A DNA stretch of 64,000 nt, taken from an uncultured bacterium (lineage in GTDB: Bacteria; Pseudomonadota; Alphaproteobacteria; Sphingomonadales; Sphingomonadaceae). Below the pieces are notes generated by a model that did not search any database, had not been told where the DNA came from, and saw nothing but the letters and a program-made list of their open reading frames with translations. The DNA is taken from positions 62,001-126,000 of the forward strand of contig CALOGB020000055.1 of NCBI GenBank assembly GCA_942636505.2. Reading direction: 5' to 3'. This document shows, one piece after another, positions 48,195 to 62,846 of this stretch. Position 1 is the stretch's first letter. Each line of letters opens with the position of its first letter. The position numbers and the translations under genes were made by a program.

Positions 48195-48309
48195 CGCCTC
48201 CCCTCCCTGGAAGAGAGGGGCTGGGGGTGGGTAGGCCCGCTCGAGCCACCACCGTCCAAACATGCGGAAACCGACTCACCCCCGCCCTCTCCCTTCCAGG
48301 GAGGGGAGT
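48195..48309. repeat. Inverted repeat of CTCCCTGGAAGAGAGGGG type
   Basis: The gap 48000-48315 has no gene. The element has arms CTCCCCTCCCTGGAAGAGAG and GGGGGTGGGTAGG, against CCGACTCACCCCC and CTCCCTTCCAGGGAGGGGAG. It ends six bases before the stop codon of the glycosylase gene. Confidence 0.8.
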
Positions 48310-48315
48310 AGAAAG

Positions 48316-48939
48316 TCAGATGACCTTCATGTCCGCCTGGTAATGATGCCACGCGAAGATCGCCGCCGCTCCACGGTGGGGGCGCCAGGCTTCCGCCACC
48401 TCGCGCGTCAGTTTCTCGCTCGGCCGAGTCTCGTGGCCCAATATCCGCCCGACCTCGATCTGGATCGCGAGGTCGCCCGCCGGCCAGATGTCCGTCCGCC
48501 CTTCCGCGAACAGCAGGTAGATCTCCGCCGACCAGCGACCGATCCCCTTCACGCGGACCAAAGCGGCGATCGCCTCCTCGTCGTCCTCGGGCAGGTTGGC
48601 CAGGTCGAGCCGGCCGCTCGTCACTTCGTCGGCGAGGCTGCGGGCATAGCCGAGCTTCTGGCGCGACAGTCCCGCGCTCTTCAACAGTTCGTCACTGGCG
48701 GCAGCGATCTTAGCGGGGTCGCCCGCGCCGCCGACCACCGCGTCGAGCTTGTTCCACACCGCCGCGGCCGATGCGACGCTCACCTGCTGCCCGACGATCG
48801 TCCGCAGCAACGTCGCGAAGCCGCGCTCGCTGATCCGCGGCGCAGGGTGGCCCGCATTGCCGACCGCGACCGCGAACGCCGGCTCGATTTCGCACAATGC
48901 CGCCATCGCGGTTTCGAGTTGCTCTGCGCTCAGGCCCAT
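48316..48939 (-). CDS. DNA-3-methyladenine glycosylase II-like (HhH-GPD)
   Basis: The 207-residue enzyme removes alkylated bases. It has the helix-hairpin-helix VKGIGRWSAEIYLLF, and the catalytic Asp lies in TDIWPAGDLA. The N-terminal part LLRTIVGQQVSVASA is typical of AlkA-like proteins. It lacks the N-terminal domain of E. coli AlkA. The ATG at 48939 is chosen (AGGGAT upstream). Confidence 0.9.
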   Translation of the reverse strand: MGLSAEQLETAMAALCEIEPAFAVAVGNAGHPAPRISERGFATLLRTIVGQQVSVASAAAVWNKLDAVVGGAGDPAKIAAASDELLKSAGLSRQKLGYARSLADEVTSGRLDLANLPEDDEEAIAALVRVKGIGRWSAEIYLLFAEGRTDIWPAGDLAIQIEVGRILGHETRPSEKLTREVAEAWRPHRGAAAIFAWHHYQADMKVI

Positions 48940-48999
48940 GATGCTTGATCCCTGGCTCGCGCAACGGCATGAACGCACGAAGATTTTTCGGAGAATGAC

Positions 49000-49317
49000 A
49001 TGCCCAAGCTTATCGTCGTGACGCGCGAAGGGGAAGAACGCGAGATCATCGGCGAGGCGGGCCTATCAGTGATGGAAGTCATCCGCGACGCCGGAATCGA
49101 CGAGATCCTGGCGCTGTGCGGCGGCTGCTGCTCGTGCGCCACCTGCCACGTCCATGTCGACCCGGACTTTGCGGCCAAACTGAAGCCGATGGGGCCGGAT
49201 GAGGATGATTTGCTCGATTCGACGAGTGATCGGGATGAGTTTTCACGCCTGTCGTGCCAGATCGAACTGACTGAAGGGCTGGATGGCCTGAAGGTCCGGA
49301 TCGCCGAAGAGGACTAA
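49000..49317 (+). CDS. [2Fe-2S] ferredoxin, adrenodoxin/putidaredoxin type
   Basis: The 105-residue ferredoxin has cluster ligands C40, C46, C49 and C86 (C-x5-C-x2-C-x36-C), the spacing of adrenodoxin and putidaredoxin. Such ferredoxins donate electrons to P450s or serve Fe-S assembly. Two more cysteines (C43, C44) in LCGGCCSC are unusual. The start has GGAGAATGAC upstream. The CYP153-like P450 17 kb away is a possible partner; that is inference. Confidence 0.9.
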   Translation: MPKLIVVTREGEEREIIGEAGLSVMEVIRDAGIDEILALCGGCCSCATCHVHVDPDFAAKLKPMGPDEDDLLDSTSDRDEFSRLSCQIELTEGLDGLKVRIAEED

Positions 49318-49467
49318 TTCCCTCGCCCCTCCGGGGAGAGGGAGGGAGGCGCGCTTGCGCCGGAAGGGAGAGGGGCGTTGGGATGAACCGTCCCGAGCCT
49401 CACGCCCCTCTCCCTTCCCACCGCAAGGGCGGCGGGCCCCTTCCCTCTCCCCGTAGGGGCGAGGGAG
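49318..49467. repeat. ~150-bp palindromic repeat between convergent genes
   Basis: Same family as the GTA copies, closest to the element at 38658: TTCCCTCGCCCCTCCGGGGA at one end and CCTCTCCCCGTAGGGGCGAG at the other. It starts directly after the ferredoxin stop and ends four bases before the rlmB stop. Confidence 0.85.
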
Positions 49468-49471
49468 TGAT

Positions 49472-50215
49472 TCACCGCGTGGTGATGGCATACAACGCGA
49501 TCGCCGCGGCGTTCGACACGTTCAAGCTCTCCACCTTCTCCGAGATCGGCAGTTTCGCCAGCTCGTCGCAATGCTGCTCAGTATTCTGGCGCATGCCCTC
49601 GCCCTCGGCACCGAGCACGATCGCGATCCGCTGCGTGCCCATCGCTTCCGACAGCGTCTGCGTCGCGTGACCCGTAAGCCCGATCCGCCAGAAGCCGGCT
49701 GCGGCGATCTCTTCGAGAGCGCGCGCCAGGTTCACCACGCGAATCCAAGGCACCGACTCAAGCGCCCCGGACGCAGCCCGAGCGATCGTCCCCGACTCAG
49801 GCGGCGCGTTGCGATCCGGCGTAATAATCCCCAGCGCATCGAACGCCGCCGCCGAGCGCAGAATCGCGCCGACGTTATGCGGATCGGTCACGCCGTCGAG
49901 GATCACCAGCGGACGATTGTCGTCCTTGCCATGCTCGAGCAGGTCGGCCAGCCACATGTCCTCGAGCGGCTCGACCTCGATCACCACGCCCTGGTGCGGC
50001 GCATCGCCCGGCACCAGCCGCGCCAGATCCATCGCCTCGGCATAGGTCACCGGCACGTCGGCCGGCAGGTCGAACCCGGCCAGCGCCTCGCGCGTACCGA
50101 GGATTTTGCGCACCGTGCGCTCCGGATTGGCGAGCGCCGCGCCCACCGCGTGCTTGCCCCAGAAGCGGGGGCGGCCTGCCGGTGCCTTGCTCGGCCTGTG
50201 TCCCTTGCGTGCCAT
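49472..50215 (-). CDS. rlmB: 23S rRNA (guanosine-2'-O)-methyltransferase (RlmB/TrmH family)
   Basis: The 247-residue SPOUT methyltransferase has an N-terminal RNA-binding domain (FWGKHAVGAALANPERTV) and the three family motifs DPHNVGAILRSAAAF, IVLGAEGEGM and VESLNVSNAAAIALY. RlmB methylates G2251 in E. coli 23S rRNA. The basic N-terminal tail (MARKGHRPSKAPAG) is common in alphaproteobacteria. It is divergent from the tRNA-Tyr gene. Confidence 0.92.
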   Translation of the reverse strand: MARKGHRPSKAPAGRPRFWGKHAVGAALANPERTVRKILGTREALAGFDLPADVPVTYAEAMDLARLVPGDAPHQGVVIEVEPLEDMWLADLLEHGKDDNRPLVILDGVTDPHNVGAILRSAAAFDALGIITPDRNAPPESGTIARAASGALESVPWIRVVNLARALEEIAAAGFWRIGLTGHATQTLSEAMGTQRIAIVLGAEGEGMRQNTEQHCDELAKLPISEKVESLNVSNAAAIALYAITTR

Positions 50216-50376
50216 ATTCGCTCTCTATCGTGTCTGTGTATGCCGCGTCCTTGTCGGCATTCGGCCTGCGCGGCAACACCGAACCACGAAACTTCGCAAA
50301 ACCTGCGTTGACACACCGAGCGCGCTTCGCCATTGAGCCGCCTCGCTTGAAAGAGCGGCGCTTGCAAAAGCGGCCT

Positions 50377-50463
50377 GGACAGGTGGCCGAGTGGTTAAAG
50401 GCAGCAGACTGTAAATCTGCCGGAGTTTCTCCTACGTAGGTTCGAACCCTACCCTGTCCACCA
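50377..50463 (+). tRNA. tRNA-Tyr (GUA anticodon)
   Basis: Acceptor arms GGACAGG and CCTGTCC pair over 7 bp, the anticodon loop is CTGTAAA with anticodon GTA, and a class II long variable arm is present. The T arm is GTAGGTTCGAACCCTAC. CCA is encoded at 50461-50463. Confidence 0.95.
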
Positions 50464-50603
50464 CCGCCCCAGCGCGGTGATGGATCATCCCAAATTCAAA
50501 GCATTGATCGCCAACATTCTTTTCCATCACGGGAAGGAAGTCCGCGTGACATCGGCTCGCGGCAGGCTAGGATCGCCGCGACCGTAACGATTTCGGAAAC
50601 CGC

Positions 50604-53041
<2,438 letters not shown>

Positions 53042-53045
<4 letters not shown>

Positions 53046-55204
53046 AGCCACCCGAAGGCGCCATCGTTGCCCTGCTGGAAGGGCGTCACGACGATCCGTT
53101 CTCGCTGCTCGGCGTCCACAGCGGCCCGACCGGCGTGTTCGCACGCGTCTGGCTGCCCGGCGCAGACACGGCGGAGGCGCACGCACTCGACGGCACCGCG
53201 CTCGGCACCCTCCCCCGCATCGACGATCGCGGCCTGTTCGAGGGCCCGATCGACGGCACGCAACAGCCAGTGAAATACCATGCGGAGGCGGGCGACACCT
53301 CGTGGTGGGTCACCGACCCCTATAGCTTCGGCCCCGTGCTCGGCCCGATCGACGACCTGCTCATGGCGGAGGGGACGCACCGCCGCCTCCACGACAAGAT
53401 GGGCGCGCACCTGATCGAGCACGAAGGAGCACACGGCGTCCACTTCGCGCTCTGGGCCCCCAATGCCCAGCGCGTGTCGGTGGTCGGCGACTTCAACGAC
53501 TGGGACGGCCGCCGCCACGCGATGCGCAAGCGCGGCGACGTCGGCGTGTGGGAGATCTTCATCCCCGACATCGCCGAATACCGCGCCTACAAGTTCGAGA
53601 TCGTCGGCCCCGACGGCCAGCTACAGCCGCTCAAGGCCGACCCGTTCGCCTTCGCCAGCGAACTCCGCCCCGCCAACGCCTCGATCACGCGGAAACTCGC
53701 GCACGACTGGGCCGACACCGATCACCGCAAACATTGGTCGTCGGTCGATCCCCGTCGCGTACCAATCAGCATCTATGAGGTCCACGCCGGATCGTGGGAC
53801 CGCGACGCCGACGGCTGGTTCCTGACCTGGGACGCGCTAGCCGATCGCCTGATCCCGTACGTGGTCGAGATGGGCTTCACGCACATCGAATTCCTGCCGA
53901 TCAGCGAACACCCGTACGACCCGAGCTGGGGCTACCAGACCACCGGCCTCTACGCGCCGTCCGCGCGCTTCGGCGACGTCGAGGGTTTCGCGCGGTTCGT
54001 CGATGGCGCGCATCTGGCCGGGATCGGCGTGCTGCTCGACTGGGTCCCCGCGCATTTCCCGACCGACGCGTTCGGGCTCGCCAAGTTCGACGGCACCGCG
54101 CTCTACGAACACGAAGACCCGCGGCTCGGCTTCCACCCCGACTGGAACACCGCGATCTACAATTTCGGGCGGCGCGAAGTCGCGTCGTTCCTCGTCAACA
54201 ACGCGCTGTTCTGGGCCGAGCGCTATCACATCGACGGCCTGCGCGTGGATGCGGTCGCGTCGATGCTGTACCGCGACTACTCGCGCAAAAGCGGCGAATG
54301 GATCCCCAACGAAGACGGTGGCCGCGAGAACTGGGAGGCCGTCGCGTTCCTCCGCGACATGAACCGCGAAATCTACGGCCAGCACCCCGGCGTCTTCACG
54401 ATCGCCGAGGAATCGACCTCGTGGCCGGGCGTCTCGGCGCCGGTGAGCGACGACGGCAAGAGCGGTGGACTCGGGTTCGGGTTCAAATGGAACATGGGCT
54501 TCATGCACGACACGCTCCAATACATGGCGCGCGACCCGCTGCACCGGAAGCACCACCACGGCGAGATCAATTTCGGCCTCGTCTACGCGTTCAGCGAGAA
54601 TTTCGTCCTGCCCTTGAGCCATGACGAGGTCGTCCACGGCAAGGGTTCGCTGCTCACCAAGATGCCCGGCGACGACTGGCAGCAATTCGCCAATCTGCGC
54701 GCCTATTACGCGTTCATGTGGGGCTATCCGGGCAAGAAGCTGCTCTTCATGGGGCAGGAGTTCGCACAGCGTCGCGAATGGTCGGAAGCGCGCGCGCTCG
54801 ACTGGGACCTGCGCAACGCGCGCAGTCATGAGGGCATCCGCAACCTCGTCCGCGACCTCAACACCGTCTACCGCGAGAAGCCGGCGCTGCACGCGCGCGA
54901 TTGCGAGGCGGAGGGGTTCGAATGGCTGGTCGCCGACGATGCCGCCAATTCGGTGTTCGCGTGGTTGCGCAAGGCCCCCGGTGCGAAGCCGATCGCGATC
55001 GTCGCCAACATGACGCCGATCGCCCGCGCGCCCTACCGCGTACCGCTGCCACTCGACGGCCGCTGGTGCGAGATCATCAACAGCGACGCGCACGACTATT
55101 GGGGCAGCGGCCTCGGCAATCTCGGCGGCGTCGTCGCGAAGGACGGCGCGGCCTGGGTCACGCTGCCGCCGCTCGCGACGATCATGCTCGAATACGAAGG
55201 CTGA
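53042..55204 (+). CDS. glgB: 1,4-alpha-glucan branching enzyme
   Basis: The 720-residue enzyme adds alpha-1,6 branches. It has two N-terminal beta domains (CBM48 around FALWAPNAQRVSVVGDFNDW). The GH13 catalytic residues are Asp in GLRVDAVASML and Glu in TIAEESTSWP, with the transition-state Asp in LSHDEVVHGK. The GTG start at 53042 overlaps the glgP stop as GTGA. The family stretch WVPGHF reads WVPAHF here, a mild change. Confidence 0.95.
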
Positions 55205-55291
55205 TCGAGTTCGAAGACCGATCCGGCGCAACGACGGAACAACCGGCGGGTGACGGCGCGTTATACTGCTGAATATTAGGGAGAGACGGAC

Positions 55292-56554
55292 ATGGTGGAA
55301 CGGCGGGGACAGCCATTGGCGCGCGACGCGATGGCGTATGTGCTGGCCGGCGGCCGCGGCAGTCGCCTGATGGAGCTGACCGATACGCGCGCGAAACCCG
55401 CGGTGTATTTCGGCGGCAAGGCGCGGATCATCGATTTCGCACTGTCCAACGCGATCAACTCGGGCATCCGCCGGATCGGCGTCGCGACGCAGTACAAGGC
55501 GCATTCGCTGATCCGCCATCTCCAGAGCGGCTGGAACTTCCTCCGCTCGGAACGCAACGAGAGCTTCGACATCCTGCCCGCGTCGCAGCGCATCAGCGAA
55601 TTCCAGTGGTACGAAGGCACCGCCGACGCGGTCTACCAGAACATCGACATCATTGAGAGCCACGCGCCCGAATACATGGTCATCCTGGCGGGCGACCACA
55701 TCTACAAGATGGATTACGAGCTGATCCTGCAACAGCATTGCGAGACCGGCGCGGACGTCACCATCGCCTGCCTCGAAGTGCCGCGGATGGAGGCGGTCGG
55801 CTTCGGCGTGATGGCCGTGGATGAACACGACAACGTCACCGCGTTCGTCGAGAAACCCGCCGATCCGCCCGCGATCCCCGGCAACCCGGACATCGCGCTG
55901 GCGTCGATGGGGATTTACGTCTTCACGACCAAGCTGCTGTTCGAGGAGCTTCGTCGCGACGCAGCAACCCCCGGATCGTCGCGCGACTTCGGCAAGGATA
56001 TCATCCCGTACCTCGTCAAAAACGGCAAGGCGGTCGCGCATCGCTTCTCGGACAGCTGCGTCCGCTCGGGGCTCGAGGTCGAGGCCTATTGGCGCGACGT
56101 CGGCACAGTCGACGCCTATTGGGAAGCGAATATCGACCTCACCGACGTCGTGCCCAAGCTCGACCTCTACGACCGCAGCTGGCCGCTCTGGACCTATTCG
56201 GAGGTCACGCCACCCGCCAAGTTCGTCCACGCCGACGACGGCCGTCGCGGCGAGGCGGTGTCGTCGCTGGTCTCGGGCGACTGCATCATCTCCGGCTCCT
56301 CGATCCACCGCAGCCTGATCTTCACCGGCACCCGCGCGCACAGCTACTCGATGCTCGATCAAGCGGTGATCCTCCCGCACTGCGTGATCGGCCGCGGCGC
56401 GCGCCTGTCGAAGGTGGTAGTCGATCGAGGCGTAGAAATCCCCGACGGCCTGATCGTAGGCGAGGACGCAGGATCCGACGCCCAACGCTTCCGCCGCACC
56501 GACAACGGCGTGGTGCTGGTAACCAAATCCATGATCGACCGGCTCACCGCGTGA
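55292..56554 (+). CDS. glgC: Glucose-1-phosphate adenylyltransferase
   Basis: The 420-residue enzyme makes ADP-glucose, the committed step of glycogen synthesis. It has the nucleotide site [14 protein letters not shown], the [19 protein letters not shown] signature, [11 protein letters not shown] and the substrate motif FVEKPAD. A C-terminal left-handed beta-helix follows ([24 protein letters not shown]). GGGAGAG lies upstream of the ATG. It follows glgB with an 87-base gap. Confidence 0.96.
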   Translation: MVERRGQPLARDAMAYVLAGGRGSRLMELTDTRAKPAVYFGGKARIIDFALSNAINSGIRRIGVATQYKAHSLIRHLQSGWNFLRSERNESFDILPASQRISEFQWYEGTADAVYQNIDIIESHAPEYMVILAGDHIYKMDYELILQQHCETGADVTIACLEVPRMEAVGFGVMAVDEHDNVTAFVEKPADPPAIPGNPDIALASMGIYVFTTKLLFEELRRDAATPGSSRDFGKDIIPYLVKNGKAVAHRFSDSCVRSGLEVEAYWRDVGTVDAYWEANIDLTDVVPKLDLYDRSWPLWTYSEVTPPAKFVHADDGRRGEAVSSLVSGDCIISGSSIHRSLIFTGTRAHSYSMLDQAVILPHCVIGRGARLSKVVVDRGVEIPDGLIVGEDAGSDAQRFRRTDNGVVLVTKSMIDRLTA

Positions 56555-56564
56555 AGACCAACGC

Positions 56565-56785
56565 AAATCCTCCCCGGCACGGGGAGGGGGACCGTTCGCC
56601 ATCGGCGAAGGGTGGAGGGGGCTCACCGCAAGCGTACCGTCTGCGACCGCAAGCGTATCGGCCGCCAACGCAAGCGGACCGCCTGCGATCGCGAACGTAC
56701 TATTTGCAACCACGGGCATACCGCCTGCGGAAGCCCCCCTCCACCATGCGATGCATGGTCCCCCTCCCCGTGCCGGGGAGGATTT
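56565..56785. repeat. 221-bp inverted-repeat element with five 21-bp tandem units between glgC and glgA
   Basis: The ends are perfect 26-bp inverted repeats (56565-56590 and 56760-56785), built on CCTCCCCGGCACGGGGAGGG. A second inner pair is GGTGGAGGGGG / CCCCCTCCACC. The centre (56627-56731) has five imperfect tandem copies of a 21-base unit, CGCAAGCGTACCGTCTGCGA plus one base. The right end contains GGGGAGG, the ribosome binding site of glgA. Reading frames through the tandem give heptapeptide-like repeats but have no support as genes. Confidence 0.88.
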
Positions 56786-56786
56786 G

Positions 56787-59848
<3,062 letters not shown>

Positions 59849-59866
59849 TCCGCAACGGCCGATAGC

Positions 59867-60703
59867 ATGACGACCAGACGCCGCCGCAGCGCGCTCTACA
59901 TGCCCGCCTCGAACGCCCGCGCCATCGCCAAGGCGCGGACGCTCGACTGCGACGTCGTCATCCTCGACCTGGAAGACGCCGTCGCCCCCGACGAAAAGGC
60001 CGCAGCACGGGACCGCGTCATCGAGGCCGTCCGCGAAGGTGGCTTCCGCGAACGCGAACTGGTGGTGCGGGTCAACGGCCTCGACACCCCCTGGTATGCC
60101 GACGACATCGCCGCGATCCGCGCGATAGGGTTAGCAGCGGTGCTCGTCCCCAAGGTCTCGTCGGTCGCCGATCTGCTCGCGGTCCGGGCATCCCTCGGCG
60201 AAGACGGCCCACCAATCTGGGCAATGATCGAGACCTGCGCCGCGATCTTGGAACTCCCCGCCCTCTCCGCAGCAGCAGCCGAAACGCGCCTCACCGCGCT
60301 GATCGCCGGCACCAACGATCTCGCCAAGGAGATGCGCTGCCGGCTCGGCGCCGATCGCATGCCGCTGATCCCTGCTCTCACCGCAACGATCATGGCCGCC
60401 CGTGCTGCCGGGATCGTGGCGCTGGACGGCGTCTGCAACGCCCTCGACGACCCGCCCCGCTTCACCGCCGAGTGCGCGCAAGGCGCTATGCTGGGGTTCG
60501 ACGGAAAGACGTTGATCCACCCGTCCCAGATCGATGCGGCCAACGCCGGTTTTGGCCCCAGCGAGGAAGAATTGGCATGGGCCCGCAACGTCGTGGCGGC
60601 GTTCGCGAAACCGGAGAATGCCGATAAGGGTGCTATCCGCCTCGATGGCCAGATGGTCGAGCGTCTCCATCTGGTCGAGGCGGAAGCGATTCTCGCCCTC
60701 TAA
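59867..60703 (+). CDS. HpcH/HpaI-family CoA-ester lyase (CitE/malyl-CoA lyase-like)
   Basis: The 278-residue protein has the CitE-like motifs RSALYMPASNARAIAKA, VILDLEDAVAPDEK (Mg2+ site), IETCAAILE and GFDGKTLIHPSQI. Such enzymes cleave citryl-CoA, malyl-CoA or related esters. It follows pgm by 18 bases, so it is likely co-transcribed with the glycogen genes, though a metabolic link is not obvious. No ribosome binding site is clear. Confidence 0.88.
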   Translation: MTTRRRRSALYMPASNARAIAKARTLDCDVVILDLEDAVAPDEKAAARDRVIEAVREGGFRERELVVRVNGLDTPWYADDIAAIRAIGLAAVLVPKVSSVADLLAVRASLGEDGPPIWAMIETCAAILELPALSAAAAETRLTALIAGTNDLAKEMRCRLGADRMPLIPALTATIMAARAAGIVALDGVCNALDDPPRFTAECAQGAMLGFDGKTLIHPSQIDAANAGFGPSEEELAWARNVVAAFAKPENADKGAIRLDGQMVERLHLVEAEAILAL

Positions 60704-60810
60704 ACCCTTTCCCTTCGAGGAAGAGCGGCGGGCCCCGACTGCATCTTACCGAGGCGGACGCGTCCATCGCAGGCGGAAGCGCCGCCGAGAACTGCACGCA
60801 AACACCGTTC

Positions 60811-60891
60811 GTCATCCTGACGAAAGTCAGGATCCAGAGCCATGAAGCGCACCGCAAGTAACTCTGGATCCTGACTTTCGCCAGGATGACA
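60811..60891. repeat. Extragenic inverted repeat, TCATCCTGACGAAAGTCAGG type
   Basis: The arms GTCATCCTGACGAAAGTCAGG and CCTGACTTTCGCCAGGATGAC are near-perfect reverse complements with CCAGAG...CTCTGG inside. It separates the convergent lyase and small basic protein genes. It is a relative of 7573-7656. Confidence 0.8.
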
Positions 60892-60917
60892 GATGCTCAG
60901 ATGACGTCCTCCGGCTT

Positions 60918-61208
60918 TTACCCAGCCTTCTTCCGCCGGGTCTCCCAACCCTTCTTCGCAGCCGCAGATTTCGCCGCCGCGCTACGCCCAGCCGCCTGCT
61001 TCCCACCCTCACGCGAAGACGCATGCGTATCGGGCTTGCCGCGGCCCGAGCCGGACAGATTACCCCCGCCAGAATCCTTGTTCACCGCAGCCCAGGCCCG
61101 CGCCTCGGCTTCCTTCTCGGGAACGCCGCGCTCTTCATAGCCGTCCGCGATATGCGCGGCCTTGCGCTTCTGCTTGTCGGTATACGCGCTCTTGTCGCCC
61201 TGTGGCAT
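60918..61208 (-). CDS. Small basic Lys/Ala-rich conserved protein
   Basis: The 96-residue protein begins SAYTDKQKRKAAHIADGYEE, continues EAEARAWAAVNKDSGGGN, and ends in a Lys/Ala/Arg-rich tail (AAAKSAAAKKGWETRRKKAG). Similar proteins are widespread in proteobacteria, some labelled plasmid stabilization proteins, but no function is established that I know of. GAGGAGAGCG precedes the start. The basic tail suggests nucleic acid binding. Confidence 0.75.
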   Translation of the reverse strand: MPQGDKSAYTDKQKRKAAHIADGYEERGVPEKEAEARAWAAVNKDSGGGNLSGSGRGKPDTHASSREGGKQAAGRSAAAKSAAAKKGWETRRKKAG

Positions 61209-61290
61209 CGTCGCTCTCCTCGTAAGAAAGCATCAACGCTCAGGCCGACGCCGCGTTCAGAACGAAGGGGCGTTCAGAACGAAGGGCCGT

Positions 61291-61872
61291 TCACCGACCG
61301 ATCCAGTCCGCCACCTGCGTCGCGACCTGGTTCGCCGCCTGGTTGATCCCGGCCGCTGCCGAAGGTGCGTCGATCGCCGAGACAGGCACGCGCGCTTCGA
61401 AGCGATGCTTCTCGACGGTCGTCTTGCCGACGCGGGTCAGCGACGCATCGAACGTCACGACCGCCTCGCGCGTCGTCGCGTCGAGCCCGAACGATCGCAG
61501 CTCGCCACCGAGCAACCCACCGGGATCGCCGACGGACTGCGCCGTCGATAGCACCACCAGCCCGGTACGCGCCGCAACGGTATCCGACACCAGCCGCGCG
61601 AACAGACGCGCCGGGGGCTCGGCCCACTGCGCATCGGTCACGTACGCGATCGAGGTCGGCGTCGCCTGCACCGGAACGCGGGCGGTCGCCAGCGATTGCG
61701 GCACGACCGGGACCTGGATCGTGATCGACTTCGCGGTCGCCGAATCCTGGTTCTGGCCGACCGGCACCGACGATGCACTCGTCAGCGTCAGCAATGTGGG
61801 GGGCGGTTTCGCGCCGAAGCTGATGCACCCGGCGAGTGGCAGCATCGCGATCAGGATGAGCGGTGTCTTCAT
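61291..61872 (-). CDS. ABC-type transport auxiliary lipoprotein (Mla/PqiC-like)
   Basis: The 193-residue protein has a lipoprotein signal with lipobox LAGC (Cys at ~15) and the ABC-transport auxiliary domain (COG3218, PqiC-like), e.g. VTDAQWAEPPARLFARLVSD. In MCE systems this outer membrane-associated lipoprotein completes the lipid-transport bridge. It starts eight bases after the MCE gene and is last in the operon. The ATG at 61872 follows GTGAGG. Confidence 0.88.
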   Translation of the reverse strand: MKTPLILIAMLPLAGCISFGAKPPPTLLTLTSASSVPVGQNQDSATAKSITIQVPVVPQSLATARVPVQATPTSIAYVTDAQWAEPPARLFARLVSDTVAARTGLVVLSTAQSVGDPGGLLGGELRSFGLDATTREAVVTFDASLTRVGKTTVEKHRFEARVPVSAIDAPSAAAGINQAANQVATQVADWIGR

Positions 61873-61880
61873 GGCGTGCC

Positions 61881-62846
61881 TCACTTACCCTTGTAATCCG
61901 GGAGCTTCTGCTGCCCGATCAGCGAACTCGCACCCTGCTGGTCGACCTTCTCGGCGACCGACGACAGCGCCGCGGCGGTCGTGCGGAGGTCGCGGACCAG
62001 ACGGTTGGCCTCGGGGATCGTCGTCTTGGAGAAGGCCTGCAAGCCTGGTCGTGCATCGCCGATCGCGGCGTTGAGCGTTTCGGCGCTCTGCTGTGCAGAC
62101 GTAATCGCCTTGTTCAGGTTCGCCATCGCCGGCTTCACGTCCTCGGACAGCACGCCGTTGGTGGTCTTGGCGAGCACACCGAACTGCTGCGCGGCATCGC
62201 CCGCCTGCTGGATCGCGACACGCGTCTGCGCGAGCGTCGCGGCGATCTCGGGCCCACGATCGGCGAGTGCATCCGTCAGGCGGTTGGTGTTCTCGAGAAT
62301 ACCCGCGATCGACGCCTGGTTCCGGTCGGTCAGCAAGCCCGTCAGGCGCTCGGTCAGCGTCGACAGACGCTCGAGCAACTGCGGTGCCGAGTTCAGGATC
62401 GCGCCCAGGCCACCGAGCTTGGTCGGGATCACCGGCACGCCGTACGGGCATTCGGTCGGCGTCTTCGTGTCGGGGCAGCCGATCGCCGGCGCACCCTTGC
62501 GCGCGCCGTCGAGTGAGATCTGGCTGACGCCGGTGAAGCCGACGCCAGAGATCGACGCGGTCGTGCCCTGCAGCACGGGCGTCTCGTCGTTGACGCTGAT
62601 CCGGACGCGGACGAACTGCGGATCGTTCTTCCACAGCGAGATCGTCTTCACCTGACCCGACGGCACGCCGGAGAACACCACGGCGGAGCCGCGCGCCAGC
62701 CCATCGACCGACTGGCGGAAGAAGATGTCGTATTCCTTCTCTTCCTTGCCGCCGATCCGCGCGATCCACACGGTGAACAGCGCCAGCAGGGCCAGCAGGA
62801 TCAGCACGACGGCGCCGACTAGGACGTGGTTCGAACGGGTTTCCAT
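61881..62846 (-). CDS. mlaD: MCE/MlaD-family lipid-binding protein
   Basis: The 321-residue protein has one N-terminal transmembrane helix (~8-28) and an MCE domain (~38-115: FFRQSVDGLARGSAVVFSGV). A long helical C-terminal region rich in Thr/Gln follows, which probably forms a coiled tunnel. It is longer than E. coli MlaD and closer to the alphaproteobacterial MCE type. Its ATG overlaps the mlaF stop by one base (TGATG). The symbol is by operon and family. Confidence 0.9.
   Translation of the reverse strand: METRSNHVLVGAVVLILLALLALFTVWIARIGGKEEKEYDIFFRQSVDGLARGSAVVFSGVPSGQVKTISLWKNDPQFVRVRISVNDETPVLQGTTASISGVGFTGVSQISLDGARKGAPAIGCPDTKTPTECPYGVPVIPTKLGGLGAILNSAPQLLERLSTLTERLTGLLTDRNQASIAGILENTNRLTDALADRGPEIAATLAQTRVAIQQAGDAAQQFGVLAKTTNGVLSEDVKPAMANLNKAITSAQQSAETLNAAIGDARPGLQAFSKTTIPEANRLVRDLRTTAAALSSVAEKVDQQGASSLIGQQKLPDYKGK

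Noticed and set aside
53837..56719. Minus-strand open frame of 960 codons opposite glgB and glgC
   Set aside because: Both glgB and glgC on the plus strand have complete catalytic motifs; the antisense product has no recognisable domain.
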